Part shown: one piece after another, positions 17,681 to 25,853 of the stretch
Position numbering within the stretch: the stretch's first letter is position 1
Layout: each line of letters opens with the position of its first letter
Source: Rhodococcus triatomae BKS 15-14
GTDB taxonomy: Bacteria; Actinomycetota; Actinomycetes; Mycobacteriales; Mycobacteriaceae
Reading direction: 5' to 3'
Assembly: GCA_000341795.1 (NCBI GenBank)
Contig: AODO01000062.1
Span: 1 to 64,000, forward strand
DNA length: 64,000 nucleotides
The notes under the pieces: model-generated
Database searches by the model: none
The model's input: only the letters and a program-made list of their open reading frames with translations
What the model was told of the DNA's origin: nothing
Position numbers and translations under genes: made by a program

Positions 17681-18832
17681 ATGGCGGAACGCTCAGGGCC
17701 GAGCAGAATACTCGCCTGCATTCTGGTGGGGCTCGGCGCATTCCTACTGGCTGCCGCTCTGCTGATCCCGACCTACACCGTCGGCAAGCTCAAGAAGACT
17801 CCGCTCGACCTCGAGGTCACGACAGTCGCAGAAGGCACCGGCGAGGTGCTGGACGCGAAGTCCCTGACCGCGGGCAAGGCCGTCGTCGACACCAACGTCC
17901 CGCTGGTCGCCCAGCGTTACGTCACCGTCGTGGACCCGTCCGACGCCGATCGCATCACCGTCCAGGCCGGTCAAACGCTGCGCCGCACCGACAAGCAGGG
18001 CGACACCGGTCTGCTCACCGCCACCGTCGACACCTCGACGACCGACCGCGTCACCGCGATGCCGACCGAGGGCGTCAGCACCATCCAGGTCGACGCGAAC
18101 AAGCCGGCAGAAGAGGTCGAGCGCGACGGCCTGCAGTACAAGTGGCCGTTCGACGGCGAGCAGAAGTCGTACCCGTACTACGACCTGAACGCCCGCGAGA
18201 CCTCGGACATCAACTTCGTCGAGGAGACGGAGATCAACGGCCAGAAGGTCTACCACTACAACCAGACGGTCGGGCCCGTCGACCTGTCGAAGGTTGTTGC
18301 CTCGCCGACGAACAAGCTGGCCCTGCCTGCCGACACCTGGGGCGTCGAGGGCGGCGCCGCGCCGATCACGATGACCCGCTGGTACACCAACGAGCGTGAC
18401 GTGTGGGTCGACCCGACCACCGGCGTCGTCGTCAAGGGCCAGGAGCAGCTGTACCAGTACTACGCCCGCAACGCCGACAAGCCCGAGGTCACCGTCCTCA
18501 AGGCGACGCTGCCGTTCAACGAGGCCACCATCGAGTACCAGATCGATCAGGCCAAGGACGGCGCAGACAAGCTGAACACCTTCGGCCGCATCGTCCCGAT
18601 CGTCGCCGGCATCCTCGGCGTGATCGCTCTGGTCGCGGGTATCTTCCTCGGCACCCGCGGTGGCCGCGGCCAGAAGCCGGCGGTTGCCGGCGGTGCTCCG
18701 GTCGCCCCGGCGCCCGGCCGCGGCAACGACGCCGACACCGAGATGATCCCGCGCCACGACTACTCCGCCGACGAGACGGCCGTGATCCCGAAGGTCGACC
18801 CCGACCAGGATCCGCCGACCACCCGGCAGTAG
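17681..18832 (+). CDS. DUF3068 (PorA-like) membrane protein, Rv0227c-like
   Basis: 383 residues from ATG 17681, with AAGGAG 8 nt upstream. One N-terminal membrane helix (about 10-32), an extracytoplasmic domain of about 270 residues, a second helix (about 308-330) and a charged cytosolic tail. This is the DUF3068 layout, and the position matches Rv0227c. It sits in the mycolate/arabinan envelope cluster; a structural or transport-assisting role there is inferred. The gene ends in a strong rho-independent-type hairpin. Confidence 0.87.
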   Translation: MAERSGPSRILACILVGLGAFLLAAALLIPTYTVGKLKKTPLDLEVTTVAEGTGEVLDAKSLTAGKAVVDTNVPLVAQRYVTVVDPSDADRITVQAGQTLRRTDKQGDTGLLTATVDTSTTDRVTAMPTEGVSTIQVDANKPAEEVERDGLQYKWPFDGEQKSYPYYDLNARETSDINFVEETEINGQKVYHYNQTVGPVDLSKVVASPTNKLALPADTWGVEGGAAPITMTRWYTNERDVWVDPTTGVVVKGQEQLYQYYARNADKPEVTVLKATLPFNEATIEYQIDQAKDGADKLNTFGRIVPIVAGILGVIALVAGIFLGTRGGRGQKPAVAGGAPVAPAPGRGNDADTEMIPRHDYSADETAVIPKVDPDQDPPTTRQ

Positions 18833-18840
18833 CACTGACG

Positions 18841-18879
18841 GAAAGGGCCCCGCACTCGATTCGAGCGCGGGGCCCTTTC
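18841..18879 (+). terminator. Terminator after the DUF3068 gene
   Basis: GAAAGGGCCCCGC pairs with GCGGGGCCCTTTC. A further CTCGA/TCGAG pairing in the loop extends the stem. Confidence 0.85.
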
Positions 18880-18908
18880 GCATGTCCGGGCTCGTAGTGT
18901 GGGTCATC

Positions 18909-19655
18909 ATGGAGGCCGCCTCCTTCTGCGAGTTCCGCTTCTACGAGGAGTTGAACGACTTCCTGCCGCGGGACCAGCGCAAGCGCACCTTCCGGCACGG
19001 GTTCGACGGGACGCCGTCGGTGAAGGACCGGATCGAGTCCCTGGGCGTACCGCACACCGAGGTGGACCTGGTCCTCGTCGACGGCGAGCCGGTCGGCTTC
19101 GACCACCTGCTGCACGGTGGAGAGCGTGTCGCCGTGTATCCCGTGTTCGAGCGCTTCGACCTCACCGGCGTGAGCCCACTGCGACCGCGGCCGCTGCGGG
19201 TCCCCCGCTTCGTCGCGGACGTGCATCTGGGACGCCTGGCGTCGCTGCTGCGCCTCCTGGGTTTCGACTGCCGCTACGAGAACGACGGTGCGGACGAGGC
19301 GCTCGTCGCCGTGTCCGTGACGGAGACACGCATCCTGCTGACGCGCGACGTCGGGCTCCTGCGCCGCTCGGCGGTGACCCACGGTGCGTTCGTGCACGCC
19401 ACCGATCCCCGGCTGCAGCTACGCGAGATCCTGGACCGGTTCGACCTACGCGGGCGGATCGCGCCGTTCACCCGGTGCGCGCGCTGCAACGGAGTCCTGG
19501 TGCCGGTCGACCGCGCCGCCGTCACCGTTCCCGACTCCGTCGCGGAGCGGCACACCCGGTTCACCCGCTGCGACGGGTGCGGACAGGTCTACTGGCCGGG
19601 CACCCACGTCGCACGACTACGCCGGCGTCTCGCCGAGATCGGTATCGGGATGTGA
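18909..19655 (+). CDS. Mut7-C ubiquitin-like / Mut7-C RNase domain protein
   Basis: 248 residues from ATG 18909. TAGTGT 8 nt upstream suggests a leaderless start; the in-frame ATG at 18882 lies right after the terminator. The N-terminal ~85 residues are the ubiquitin-like (ThiS/MoaD-type) Mut7-C_ub domain. The rest is a PIN-like Mut7-C domain (FVADVHLGRLASLLRLLGFD ... LLTRDVGLL) with paired CxxC zinc ligands (RCARCNG and RCDGCGQ). It is predicted to be an RNase or RNA-binding protein; the substrate is unknown. Its 3' end overlaps the convergent flippase gene by 39 bp. Confidence 0.88.
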   Translation: MEAASFCEFRFYEELNDFLPRDQRKRTFRHGFDGTPSVKDRIESLGVPHTEVDLVLVDGEPVGFDHLLHGGERVAVYPVFERFDLTGVSPLRPRPLRVPRFVADVHLGRLASLLRLLGFDCRYENDGADEALVAVSVTETRILLTRDVGLLRRSAVTHGAFVHATDPRLQLREILDRFDLRGRIAPFTRCARCNGVLVPVDRAAVTVPDSVAERHTRFTRCDGCGQVYWPGTHVARLRRRLAEIGIGM

Positions 19656-20867
19656 GCGGAGCGACGAGTCCTCTTGTGTGGGTGGACCGTTCGACGCGAT
19701 CAGCGCGAGCACACCGACCACCGCGGCGACGGCGCCCGACGACGCAGCCACCAGCGTGACGAGCTGCTGCACCGTGGACGCGACGGTCAGTGTCAGTGCG
19801 ACCTCGACCGCGAGCCCGATCCACGCGACGACGGCGAGCACCGTGCGTTCCCGCGCGATCGCGGACAGCAGCGCACCCTGCAGGACGGCCAGGAACGCAC
19901 CGTTCAGGGCGAACAACCAGAGCAGCCCCTGCACTGGTGCATAGTCGTCACCGACGAGCGCGGGCACGAGTGGTGCGGCGATCGCGGCACCTCCGACGGC
20001 GAGCGCGCCGACGCCGACCAGAACCCCCAGCGCCGAGCGGACGGCGGCGGCCGAGTGTGCCGGGTTCGCCATCCGCGGATAGAGCACCACACCGACCGCG
20101 GCGGGCAGCCAGAACGCGACCTTGGTGGCGACCGCGCCGAGGGCGTACTGCCCGGCCTGGTCCTCGCCCAGCACCACCCGCGCGAGCATCACGTCCACCG
20201 ACGACAGCGCGATCAGCGCCAGCTGCACCTGCGAGGCACGCAACACCGACGCGACACCGACCGCGTGATGTTCGCCGGCGCGTGCCGACGGCCGTCCGGT
20301 GAGCAGTCGTGCCGCGGCCGCGACGGCGCCGGTACCCACCGCCGACGCGGTCAGCGCGGCGCCCGGCCCGCCACCGACCGCGAGCACCGCGACCGCGGGC
20401 AGCACCTTCCCGAGTCCGGCGGCACCGAGCACGACGGCGAGCGCACCGAACCGCCCCTCCCCCTGCAGCAGTCCCTGTTCGCCGGCCAGCAGCACCAGCA
20501 TCGGTGCGGTGAGCAGCGCCGCGGCCGTCGCCGCCACGCCGGTGCCGAGCATTGCCGCGACCGGAACCACGAGCACGGCGGCGAGCGCTGCGACGATCGC
20601 CGTGCACCGGATCACGAGCCGGCGCAGCGCGGCGTCGTCGCCGCCGAGGACCACTTCACGCGCGACGACGGTCTGCAGCGCGAGTGCGGGTACGGCCAGG
20701 ACCAGTTGCGCTGCCGTGAGCGCGGCGAACTCGCCGTAACCGGCGGGACCGAGCCACGACGCGGCCAGCAGCGCCAGCAGATAGGAGGCGACGTTCGCGG
20801 TCATCGACCCCGCCGTCACCAGGGTCATCCCCGCCACCGTCGAGGAGGTACCGGTGCGCGAGGTCAT
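19617..20867 (-). CDS. Oligosaccharide flippase-like membrane protein (MOP superfamily)
   Basis: 416 residues from ATG 20867 (the longer frame to 20909 runs into the neighbouring promoter). About twelve hydrophobic helices, with the Wzx/MurJ-like pattern in TANVASYLLALLAASWLGPA and FAALTAAQLV near the start and LWLFALNGAFLAVLQG later. It probably flips a lipid-linked sugar across the membrane, consistent with the surrounding glycosyltransferases. It is divergent from the Rv0226c-like gene, with a 32-nt gap. Confidence 0.8.
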   Translation of the reverse strand: MTSRTGTSSTVAGMTLVTAGSMTANVASYLLALLAASWLGPAGYGEFAALTAAQLVLAVPALALQTVVAREVVLGGDDAALRRLVIRCTAIVAALAAVLVVPVAAMLGTGVAATAAALLTAPMLVLLAGEQGLLQGEGRFGALAVVLGAAGLGKVLPAVAVLAVGGGPGAALTASAVGTGAVAAAARLLTGRPSARAGEHHAVGVASVLRASQVQLALIALSSVDVMLARVVLGEDQAGQYALGAVATKVAFWLPAAVGVVLYPRMANPAHSAAAVRSALGVLVGVGALAVGGAAIAAPLVPALVGDDYAPVQGLLWLFALNGAFLAVLQGALLSAIARERTVLAVVAWIGLAVEVALTLTVASTVQQLVTLVAASSGAVAAVVGVLALIASNGPPTQEDSSLRSHPDTDLGETPA

Positions 20868-20899
20868 CCGCCCATGATCGCACCCGCTAAGTTCGCACC

Positions 20900-22732
20900 A
20901 TGACGTCACGGCCCGAGTGGCTCTCCCGGGCCGTCGAACCCGCGTACACGCTGGTGCTGGCGCTGGTGATCGTGGGGCCGCTCCTCGGTCCCGGATACCT
21001 GTTGCTCCGGGACGCGGTCAGCACCCCGCGATCGTTCCTCACCGACAGCGCACTGGGATTGTCGGACGCGGCGGCCCGGGCGGTCCCGCAGGACGCCGCG
21101 ATCGCGGTGCTGTCCGCTGTCGTGGACGGCGGACTGGCGGTGAAGACGATCCTGGTCGCCGCGTTGTGGGCGGCCGGCTGGGGTGCGGCACGCATGGTCG
21201 CGGCGCTGTTCCCCGCCCGCGGAACGTTCCCCCGGCCATCCGTCGGGGTCGGCGGACGACTGCTCGCGGCGACGGTGACGATGTGGAATCCCTATGTCGC
21301 CGAACGTCTCCTGCAGGGCCACTGGAGTCTGCTGACGGGGTACGCGGCGTTGCCGTGGGTGGTGATCGCGACGACCCGGACCCGGCGCGGGAAACCCCGG
21401 GGGTGGCCGGTGCTGGCGACGGCGCTCGCGGCGGCCGGGCTGACGCCGACCGGTGCGGTGCTCGCGTCCCTGCTCGCACTGGTCCTGCTCGTGGTGCCCG
21501 CCGGGCCTGTGCGCGTTTTTGGTAGCTCGGACTACCAAAAACGCGCACAGGGGGTGCGGCGGGTCGGGATCGGGGCGGCGCTGGCCGTGGTGGCGTCGGC
21601 GCCGTGGCTGGTGGCGACCGCCGTGTCCGGGGCGGGCGCCGAGGGCGACACGGCGGGGGTGGCGGCCTTCGCCGCGCGCGCCGAACCGTGGCTCGCGACC
21701 ACGGGCAGCCTGGCCGGTCTCGGCGGGATCTGGAACGCGGACGCCGTCCCCGGCAGCCGCACCACGCCGTGGGCGCTGATCGCCACCGCGATCCTGCTCG
21801 CGGTCGTCGCACTGGGACTGCCCGCGGTGTGGCGAGCGCGGCGGAGCCCGGTCGTGGTAGCACTCGCGGTGCTCGCCGCGGCAGCCGTCGTCGTACCGAC
21901 ACTGGCCGCGACCGGCTGGGGTCTCGCCGTCGGCGAATGGGCGGTCGTGCACCTGCCCGGGTACGGGCTGATGCGGGACGCGCAGAAGTGGGTGGCGCTC
22001 GCCGTCCCGTTCTACGCGCTGTCCGCGGCGGCCGGTGTCTCGGTGCTGGCGTCGCTGGCGCGGAGGGTGTTCGCCGACGACCCGGCACCGACCCGAGCCT
22101 CTCGCGCGGGGGCCGCGGTCGTCGCGATCGGCGCAGTACTGCTGTCGCTGCCGGATCTCGCATGGGGTGTCGGGGGCGCGCTGCGGCCCGTGCACTACCC
22201 CGAGGCCTGGCAGCGGGTGACGGCGCTGGTCGAGGGCGGCGCGGGCGACGTCGCCGTCCTGCCCGCGGGCACGTTCCGGCGATTTCCGTGGTCCGGTGAC
22301 GCGCCCGTGCTCGACCCCGCGCCGCGGTGGCTTCCCCTCGACGTGCCACAGACCGGCCGGCTGATCGTCCTGTTCGGCGGAGGGTCCACGATCGCGGGCG
22401 AGGGTGATCGGAGCGCCGAGATCGAACGTCTCCTGATCGGCGGAGGAGAGCCCGGCGACCTCACGAACCTCGGGGTCGGCTGGGTTCTCGTCGAACACGA
22501 CACCCCCGGGACGCCCGGTGACGGTGAGCTGCTGAGTGCCCTCGACCGTGTCCACGACGACGAGAACCTGACGCTGTACCGGGTTCCGGGAACGCCGACC
22601 GAGTACGCCCCGGGCACTGCGGCGCGCGTCGCGGTCGTGTCCGCCCACCTGGCGTGGGCGGCGCTGCTAGCCGGCGGCGTGCTCGGCTGCGTAGCGGGGC
22701 GCGGTCGCGCCCGGCGAGCCGATCAGCCCTGA
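20900..22732 (+). CDS. Multi-pass membrane protein, Rv0226c-like (possible GT-C glycosyltransferase)
   Basis: 610 residues. TAAGTT 6 nt before ATG 20900 suggests a leaderless transcript. Roughly ten to twelve hydrophobic helices span most of the protein, with polar loops such as MWNPYVAERLLQGHWSLLTG and LPGYGLMRDAQKW that resemble GT-C polyprenyl-phosphate-sugar transferases. It matches Rv0226c by position and length (576 residues there). Residues 203-217 (PVRVFGSSDYQKRAQ) come from a perfect 46-bp palindrome inserted in frame between two helices. Its 3' end overlaps the convergent GT gene by 66 bp. No donor or acceptor can be stated. Confidence 0.8.
   Translation: MTSRPEWLSRAVEPAYTLVLALVIVGPLLGPGYLLLRDAVSTPRSFLTDSALGLSDAAARAVPQDAAIAVLSAVVDGGLAVKTILVAALWAAGWGAARMVAALFPARGTFPRPSVGVGGRLLAATVTMWNPYVAERLLQGHWSLLTGYAALPWVVIATTRTRRGKPRGWPVLATALAAAGLTPTGAVLASLLALVLLVVPAGPVRVFGSSDYQKRAQGVRRVGIGAALAVVASAPWLVATAVSGAGAEGDTAGVAAFAARAEPWLATTGSLAGLGGIWNADAVPGSRTTPWALIATAILLAVVALGLPAVWRARRSPVVVALAVLAAAAVVVPTLAATGWGLAVGEWAVVHLPGYGLMRDAQKWVALAVPFYALSAAAGVSVLASLARRVFADDPAPTRASRAGAAVVAIGAVLLSLPDLAWGVGGALRPVHYPEAWQRVTALVEGGAGDVAVLPAGTFRRFPWSGDAPVLDPAPRWLPLDVPQTGRLIVLFGGGSTIAGEGDRSAEIERLLIGGGEPGDLTNLGVGWVLVEHDTPGTPGDGELLSALDRVHDDENLTLYRVPGTPTEYAPGTAARVAVVSAHLAWAALLAGGVLGCVAGRGRARRADQP
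21506..21551. repeat. Intragenic palindromic element, copy 2 (perfect arms)
   Basis: CCTGTGCGCGTTTTTGGTAG, a 6-nt loop CTCGGA and the exact 20-nt complement. It is read as PVRVFGSSDYQKRAQ in the same frame as copy 1 in aftD. Confidence 0.92.
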
Positions 22733-23902
22733 CACGTGACGTCCCTGGGCGGACGCGGTCAGCACGGCGAGCACGCCGTCCGCGGTCTGCGCCCAGGAGA
22801 ACTCCCGGGCCCTGGCGCGGGCCTTGTCGCCGAGTTCGGTGCGCCGCTCCTCGTCGATCAGAAGTCCCTCGACGGCGGCGGTCAGCGCTCCGACGTCGGC
22901 ATCGTCGTCGCGGTCGGCCGACTCGTCGCCGACGACCAGGCCTGTCACGCCGTCCACGATCGAATCGGTCAGACCGCGGGAGCTGCGGTAGCCGACAGTC
23001 GGCACGCCGTGCTGCGCGGCCTCGATGACGGCGAGTCCCCATCCCTCCTTGCGGGACGGCATCACGTGCACCCACGCCCGGGCGAGCAGTTCGTGCTTGC
23101 GTTCCTCGGGAACGTGGCCGTGGAACGTGACCGCGTCCGCGATGCCCAGCTCGGCGGCGCAGTCGCGCAGGTTCTGCTCCCACCAGCCACCGCCGACGAC
23201 GTCGAGGTGAAGGTCGGGGATGCGGGAGCGCAGCGTCGCGACGGCGGACAGCGCGTCCTCGATCTGCTTGTGCGGCACCAGCCGCGACAACACGCAGATG
23301 CTGGGGTGCGCGGTGCGGGTGCTCTCGTCACCGACCGGCGCTGCCGGCGGGACGGCGTCGACGCCGTTGCGGACCACCGCGACGCGGCCGCGGTCGACGC
23401 CGAGTGCGTCGAGTTCCTCCGCGGACGGCAGCGACACCGTCAGGTACTGGTTCTCGCGGTGCGCGCGTGGAGACAGCCGGGACTCGACCCACCAGCCGAT
23501 CCTGCCGACGATCCGCCCCGCGACGGGCCACTGCTCCCGATGGCAGTGGTGCACGAGGACGGTGCTGGGTGCCCCCGCGACGAATCGGGCGAAGAACGGG
23601 ATGCCGTTCTGCGTGTCGACGACGGCGTCGGGCCTGATGCCCTTGAGCGGGCCGACGCCGAGACGACCGGCGGCGATGGCCACGAGCGCGCGCGGATACA
23701 CGGTGAAGCGTCCACCACCGCGACTGATTCGGATGCCGTCGACGACCTCGTCGCGGGGTGCGCCGGGGTAGCGGGCCGTGCGAAGGGTGACGGTGATTCC
23801 GCGGGCCGCGAGTCCGGCGCCGACCTGTTCGAGGTAGCGCTCGCTGCCACCGCCCTGGGGATGTCCGGTGTCCCGCCAGCACAGCAACAGAACCTCGCGC
23901 AC
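22667..23902 (-). CDS. Glycosyltransferase family 4, Rv0225-like
   Basis: 411 residues from GTG 23902, with AGGAG about 9 nt upstream; the frame stays open far upstream but without coding character. GT-B fold: N-terminal GGGSERYLEQVGAGLAARG, a central hinge, VLSRLVPHKQIEDALSA, and the donor-site motif SRKEGWGLAVIEAAQHGVP (E-x7-E type). It transfers an activated sugar in the cytoplasm. Position matches Rv0225, next to the Rv0224c-like methyltransferase and the Rv0226c-like membrane protein, so all three may act on the same envelope glycan or lipid. Confidence 0.88.
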   Translation of the reverse strand: MREVLLLCWRDTGHPQGGGSERYLEQVGAGLAARGITVTLRTARYPGAPRDEVVDGIRISRGGGRFTVYPRALVAIAAGRLGVGPLKGIRPDAVVDTQNGIPFFARFVAGAPSTVLVHHCHREQWPVAGRIVGRIGWWVESRLSPRAHRENQYLTVSLPSAEELDALGVDRGRVAVVRNGVDAVPPAAPVGDESTRTAHPSICVLSRLVPHKQIEDALSAVATLRSRIPDLHLDVVGGGWWEQNLRDCAAELGIADAVTFHGHVPEERKHELLARAWVHVMPSRKEGWGLAVIEAAQHGVPTVGYRSSRGLTDSIVDGVTGLVVGDESADRDDDADVGALTAAVEGLLIDEERRTELGDKARARAREFSWAQTADGVLAVLTASAQGRHVSGLIGSPGATAPRYAAEHAAG

Positions 23903-24027
23903 GGCACTACTCCTGGGACCCTCGGGGGTGTCGACCGCGGTGGCGGCCGGTGCACACCTTATCGGCTTTGCCCTCGTCAGTGGTGCGGTCGGGGCCGACG
24001 CGGCCGCGGTCGATAGGCTGACCGGTC

Positions 24028-24798
24028 GTGACCTCGACCCCCGTGACCCGTCTCTTCGCCCGCCGGGCCACCCTTCGCCGCTCGATTCGGCTGCTGTCGG
24101 ATTTCCGGTTCGAGCAGTCCGACCCGGACCGCTTCTACGGCGCCCTGGCCACCGATTCACTCGAACTGATCGACGATCTGCACGCGGGTGCGACGAGCCT
24201 GTCCCTGGAGGGGCTGACCGTGCTCGACGTGGGCGGCGGCCCCGGCTACTTCGCGGACGCGTTTCGGAATGCCGGGGCGACCTATGTTCCGGTCGAGCCG
24301 GATCCGACGGAGATGCACGCGGCGGGCCTGCCCGCGCACGGGGGCATCCGCGGCTCGGGGATGGCGTTGCCCGTGCGGGACGCGTCCGTGGACATCTGTT
24401 TCTCGTCGAACGTCGCCGAGCACGTGCCGCAGCCGTGGACGATGGCCGAGGAGATGCTGCGGGTGACGAGGCCGGGCGGGCTGATGGTGTTGTCGTACAC
24501 GTTGTGGTGGGGCCCGTTCGGCGGTCACGAGACAGGTCCGTGGCACGCGTTCGGCGGCGAGTACGCGGCGCGGCGGTATGCCCGCAAGCACGGCAGGGAG
24601 CCGAAGAACCGGTTCGGGGTGTCGCTGTTCGAGGTCGGAGCCGCCGACGGCCTGCGCTGGGCCCGGTCGACATCCGACGGCGAGCTGCTCGCCGCGTTCC
24701 CGCGCTATCACCCGCGCTGGGCCTGGTGGCTGGTGAAGGTCCCCGTCGTCCGGGAGTTCCTGGTCTCCAACCTCGTCCTGGTGGTGCGCAAGCGCTGA
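24028..24798 (+). CDS. Class I SAM-dependent methyltransferase, Rv0224c-like
   Basis: 256 residues from GTG 24028; TAGGCT 8 nt upstream suggests a leaderless start. Motif I VLDVGGGPGYF (about residue 66), an acidic residue ending strand 2 (VPVEPD), and motif IV-like SVDICFSSNVAEHVPQPW. The C-terminus has two hydrophobic, aromatic stretches (WAWWLVKVPVV, FLVSNLVLVV) that could contact the membrane. Rv0224c is its counterpart. The substrate is probably an envelope lipid or glycan, as suggested only by its neighbours. Confidence 0.88.
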   Translation: MTSTPVTRLFARRATLRRSIRLLSDFRFEQSDPDRFYGALATDSLELIDDLHAGATSLSLEGLTVLDVGGGPGYFADAFRNAGATYVPVEPDPTEMHAAGLPAHGGIRGSGMALPVRDASVDICFSSNVAEHVPQPWTMAEEMLRVTRPGGLMVLSYTLWWGPFGGHETGPWHAFGGEYAARRYARKHGREPKNRFGVSLFEVGAADGLRWARSTSDGELLAAFPRYHPRWAWWLVKVPVVREFLVSNLVLVVRKR

Positions 24799-24827
24799 CC
24801 CGTCCGTGCGGGCGATAGCCTGCGGCG

Positions 24828-25715
24828 ATGACTGCACTTGCCCTCGACGTCGGTGGCACCAAGTTCGCGGCGGCGCGCGTGGAGCCGGACGGGTCCCTGG
24901 TCGGCGAACTATGGGTGCGGACACCGGCCACCGACGTGTGGGCAACGGCCGCAGCGCTGTTGACCACGGTCGCCGACGGGCACACGGTGCGCCGGGTCGG
25001 CATCGCGTCCGCCGGACCGGTCGACGTCTCGGCGGGCACCGTCGGCCCGCTCAACATCGCCGAGTGGTGCCACGGATTCCCCCTCGTCGAGGCGGTGCGC
25101 GGCCTGTTCCCGGACGCGTCGGTCGCGCTCGCGATCGACGGCGCCTGCTGCACCCTCGCCGAGTACCGGTTCGGCGCCGGTCGCGGCACCGAGAACCAGA
25201 TCGGGATGATCGTGTCGACCGGTATCGGCGGCGGAATCGTCTCCGGCGGCCGGATCGTCGGTGGGCGGACCGGCAACGCCGGGCACATCGGCCACGTCGT
25301 GGTGCCGGGAGCCGAGGAGGTCCCGTGCGCGTGCGGCGGGTACGGGTGCCTGGAGGCGGTCGCGTCCGGACCGTCCGCGGTCCGGTGGGCGAACGCGCAG
25401 GGCTGGCCGGGGTCCACGGGCCTGGAACTGTCGCGCGCGGCGGCGGACGGGGACGACGTCGCGCTGGCCGCGCTGCGACGGGCCGGGACGGCGATCGGTA
25501 TCGCCGTCGCGTCGGTGGCGGCGGTGCTCGACCTCGACCTGGCGGTGGTCGGTGGTGGTTTCGGGCAGGCGGGAGCGCCCCTGTGGGATCCACTGCGGGA
25601 GGCGGCGCGACGCCATGCCGGACTGTCCTTCAGTCGCGGGCTCAGGGTGGTGCCCGCCGCCCTCGGGCCACGCGCGACCCTGATCGGCGCGGGGACCCTC
25701 GTCCTCGACTCCTGA
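24828..25715 (+). CDS. ROK-family sugar kinase
   Basis: 295 residues. TAGCCT 6 nt before ATG 24828 suggests a leaderless mRNA. The phosphate-1 loop is DVGGTK (7-12). ROK zinc motif: Cys167, Cys169 and Cys174 in CACGGYGCLE, after the GHIGH sequence. No N-terminal helix-turn-helix is present, so it is a kinase (glucokinase, ManNAc- or GlcNAc-kinase type) rather than a ROK repressor. A GlcNAc role would fit with LpqI in the window, but that is speculation. Confidence 0.9.
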   Translation: MTALALDVGGTKFAAARVEPDGSLVGELWVRTPATDVWATAAALLTTVADGHTVRRVGIASAGPVDVSAGTVGPLNIAEWCHGFPLVEAVRGLFPDASVALAIDGACCTLAEYRFGAGRGTENQIGMIVSTGIGGGIVSGGRIVGGRTGNAGHIGHVVVPGAEEVPCACGGYGCLEAVASGPSAVRWANAQGWPGSTGLELSRAAADGDDVALAALRRAGTAIGIAVASVAAVLDLDLAVVGGGFGQAGAPLWDPLREAARRHAGLSFSRGLRVVPAALGPRATLIGAGTLVLDS

Positions 25716-25766
25716 ATTTCGTTATGGCCCCGACCGAAATAGGGGCTGTTTTCGGACCCACAACTC

Positions 25767-25780
25767 TGTAACGTGTTCTA
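25767..25780. promoter_or_regulatory. KstR-type operator
   Basis: TGTAACGTGTTCTA fits the published KstR consensus TnnAACnnGTTnnA at every fixed position. It lies 73 nt before the phosphotransferase-ALDH operon. KstR is the TetR-family repressor of sterol catabolism in mycobacteria and rhodococci. Confidence 0.7.
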
Positions 25781-25853
25781 GTGTGCTTCTCACCACACTC
25801 AGCCTCCCCGGTCGGGACCACCCCGTCCGCGGGGACGACGGAACGAGGGCACC

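Noticed and set aside
23903-25417. Upstream extension of the GT4 gene to an early start
   Set aside because: It would run antisense through the methyltransferase and ROK genes; a GTG with a good ribosome-binding site exists at 23902.
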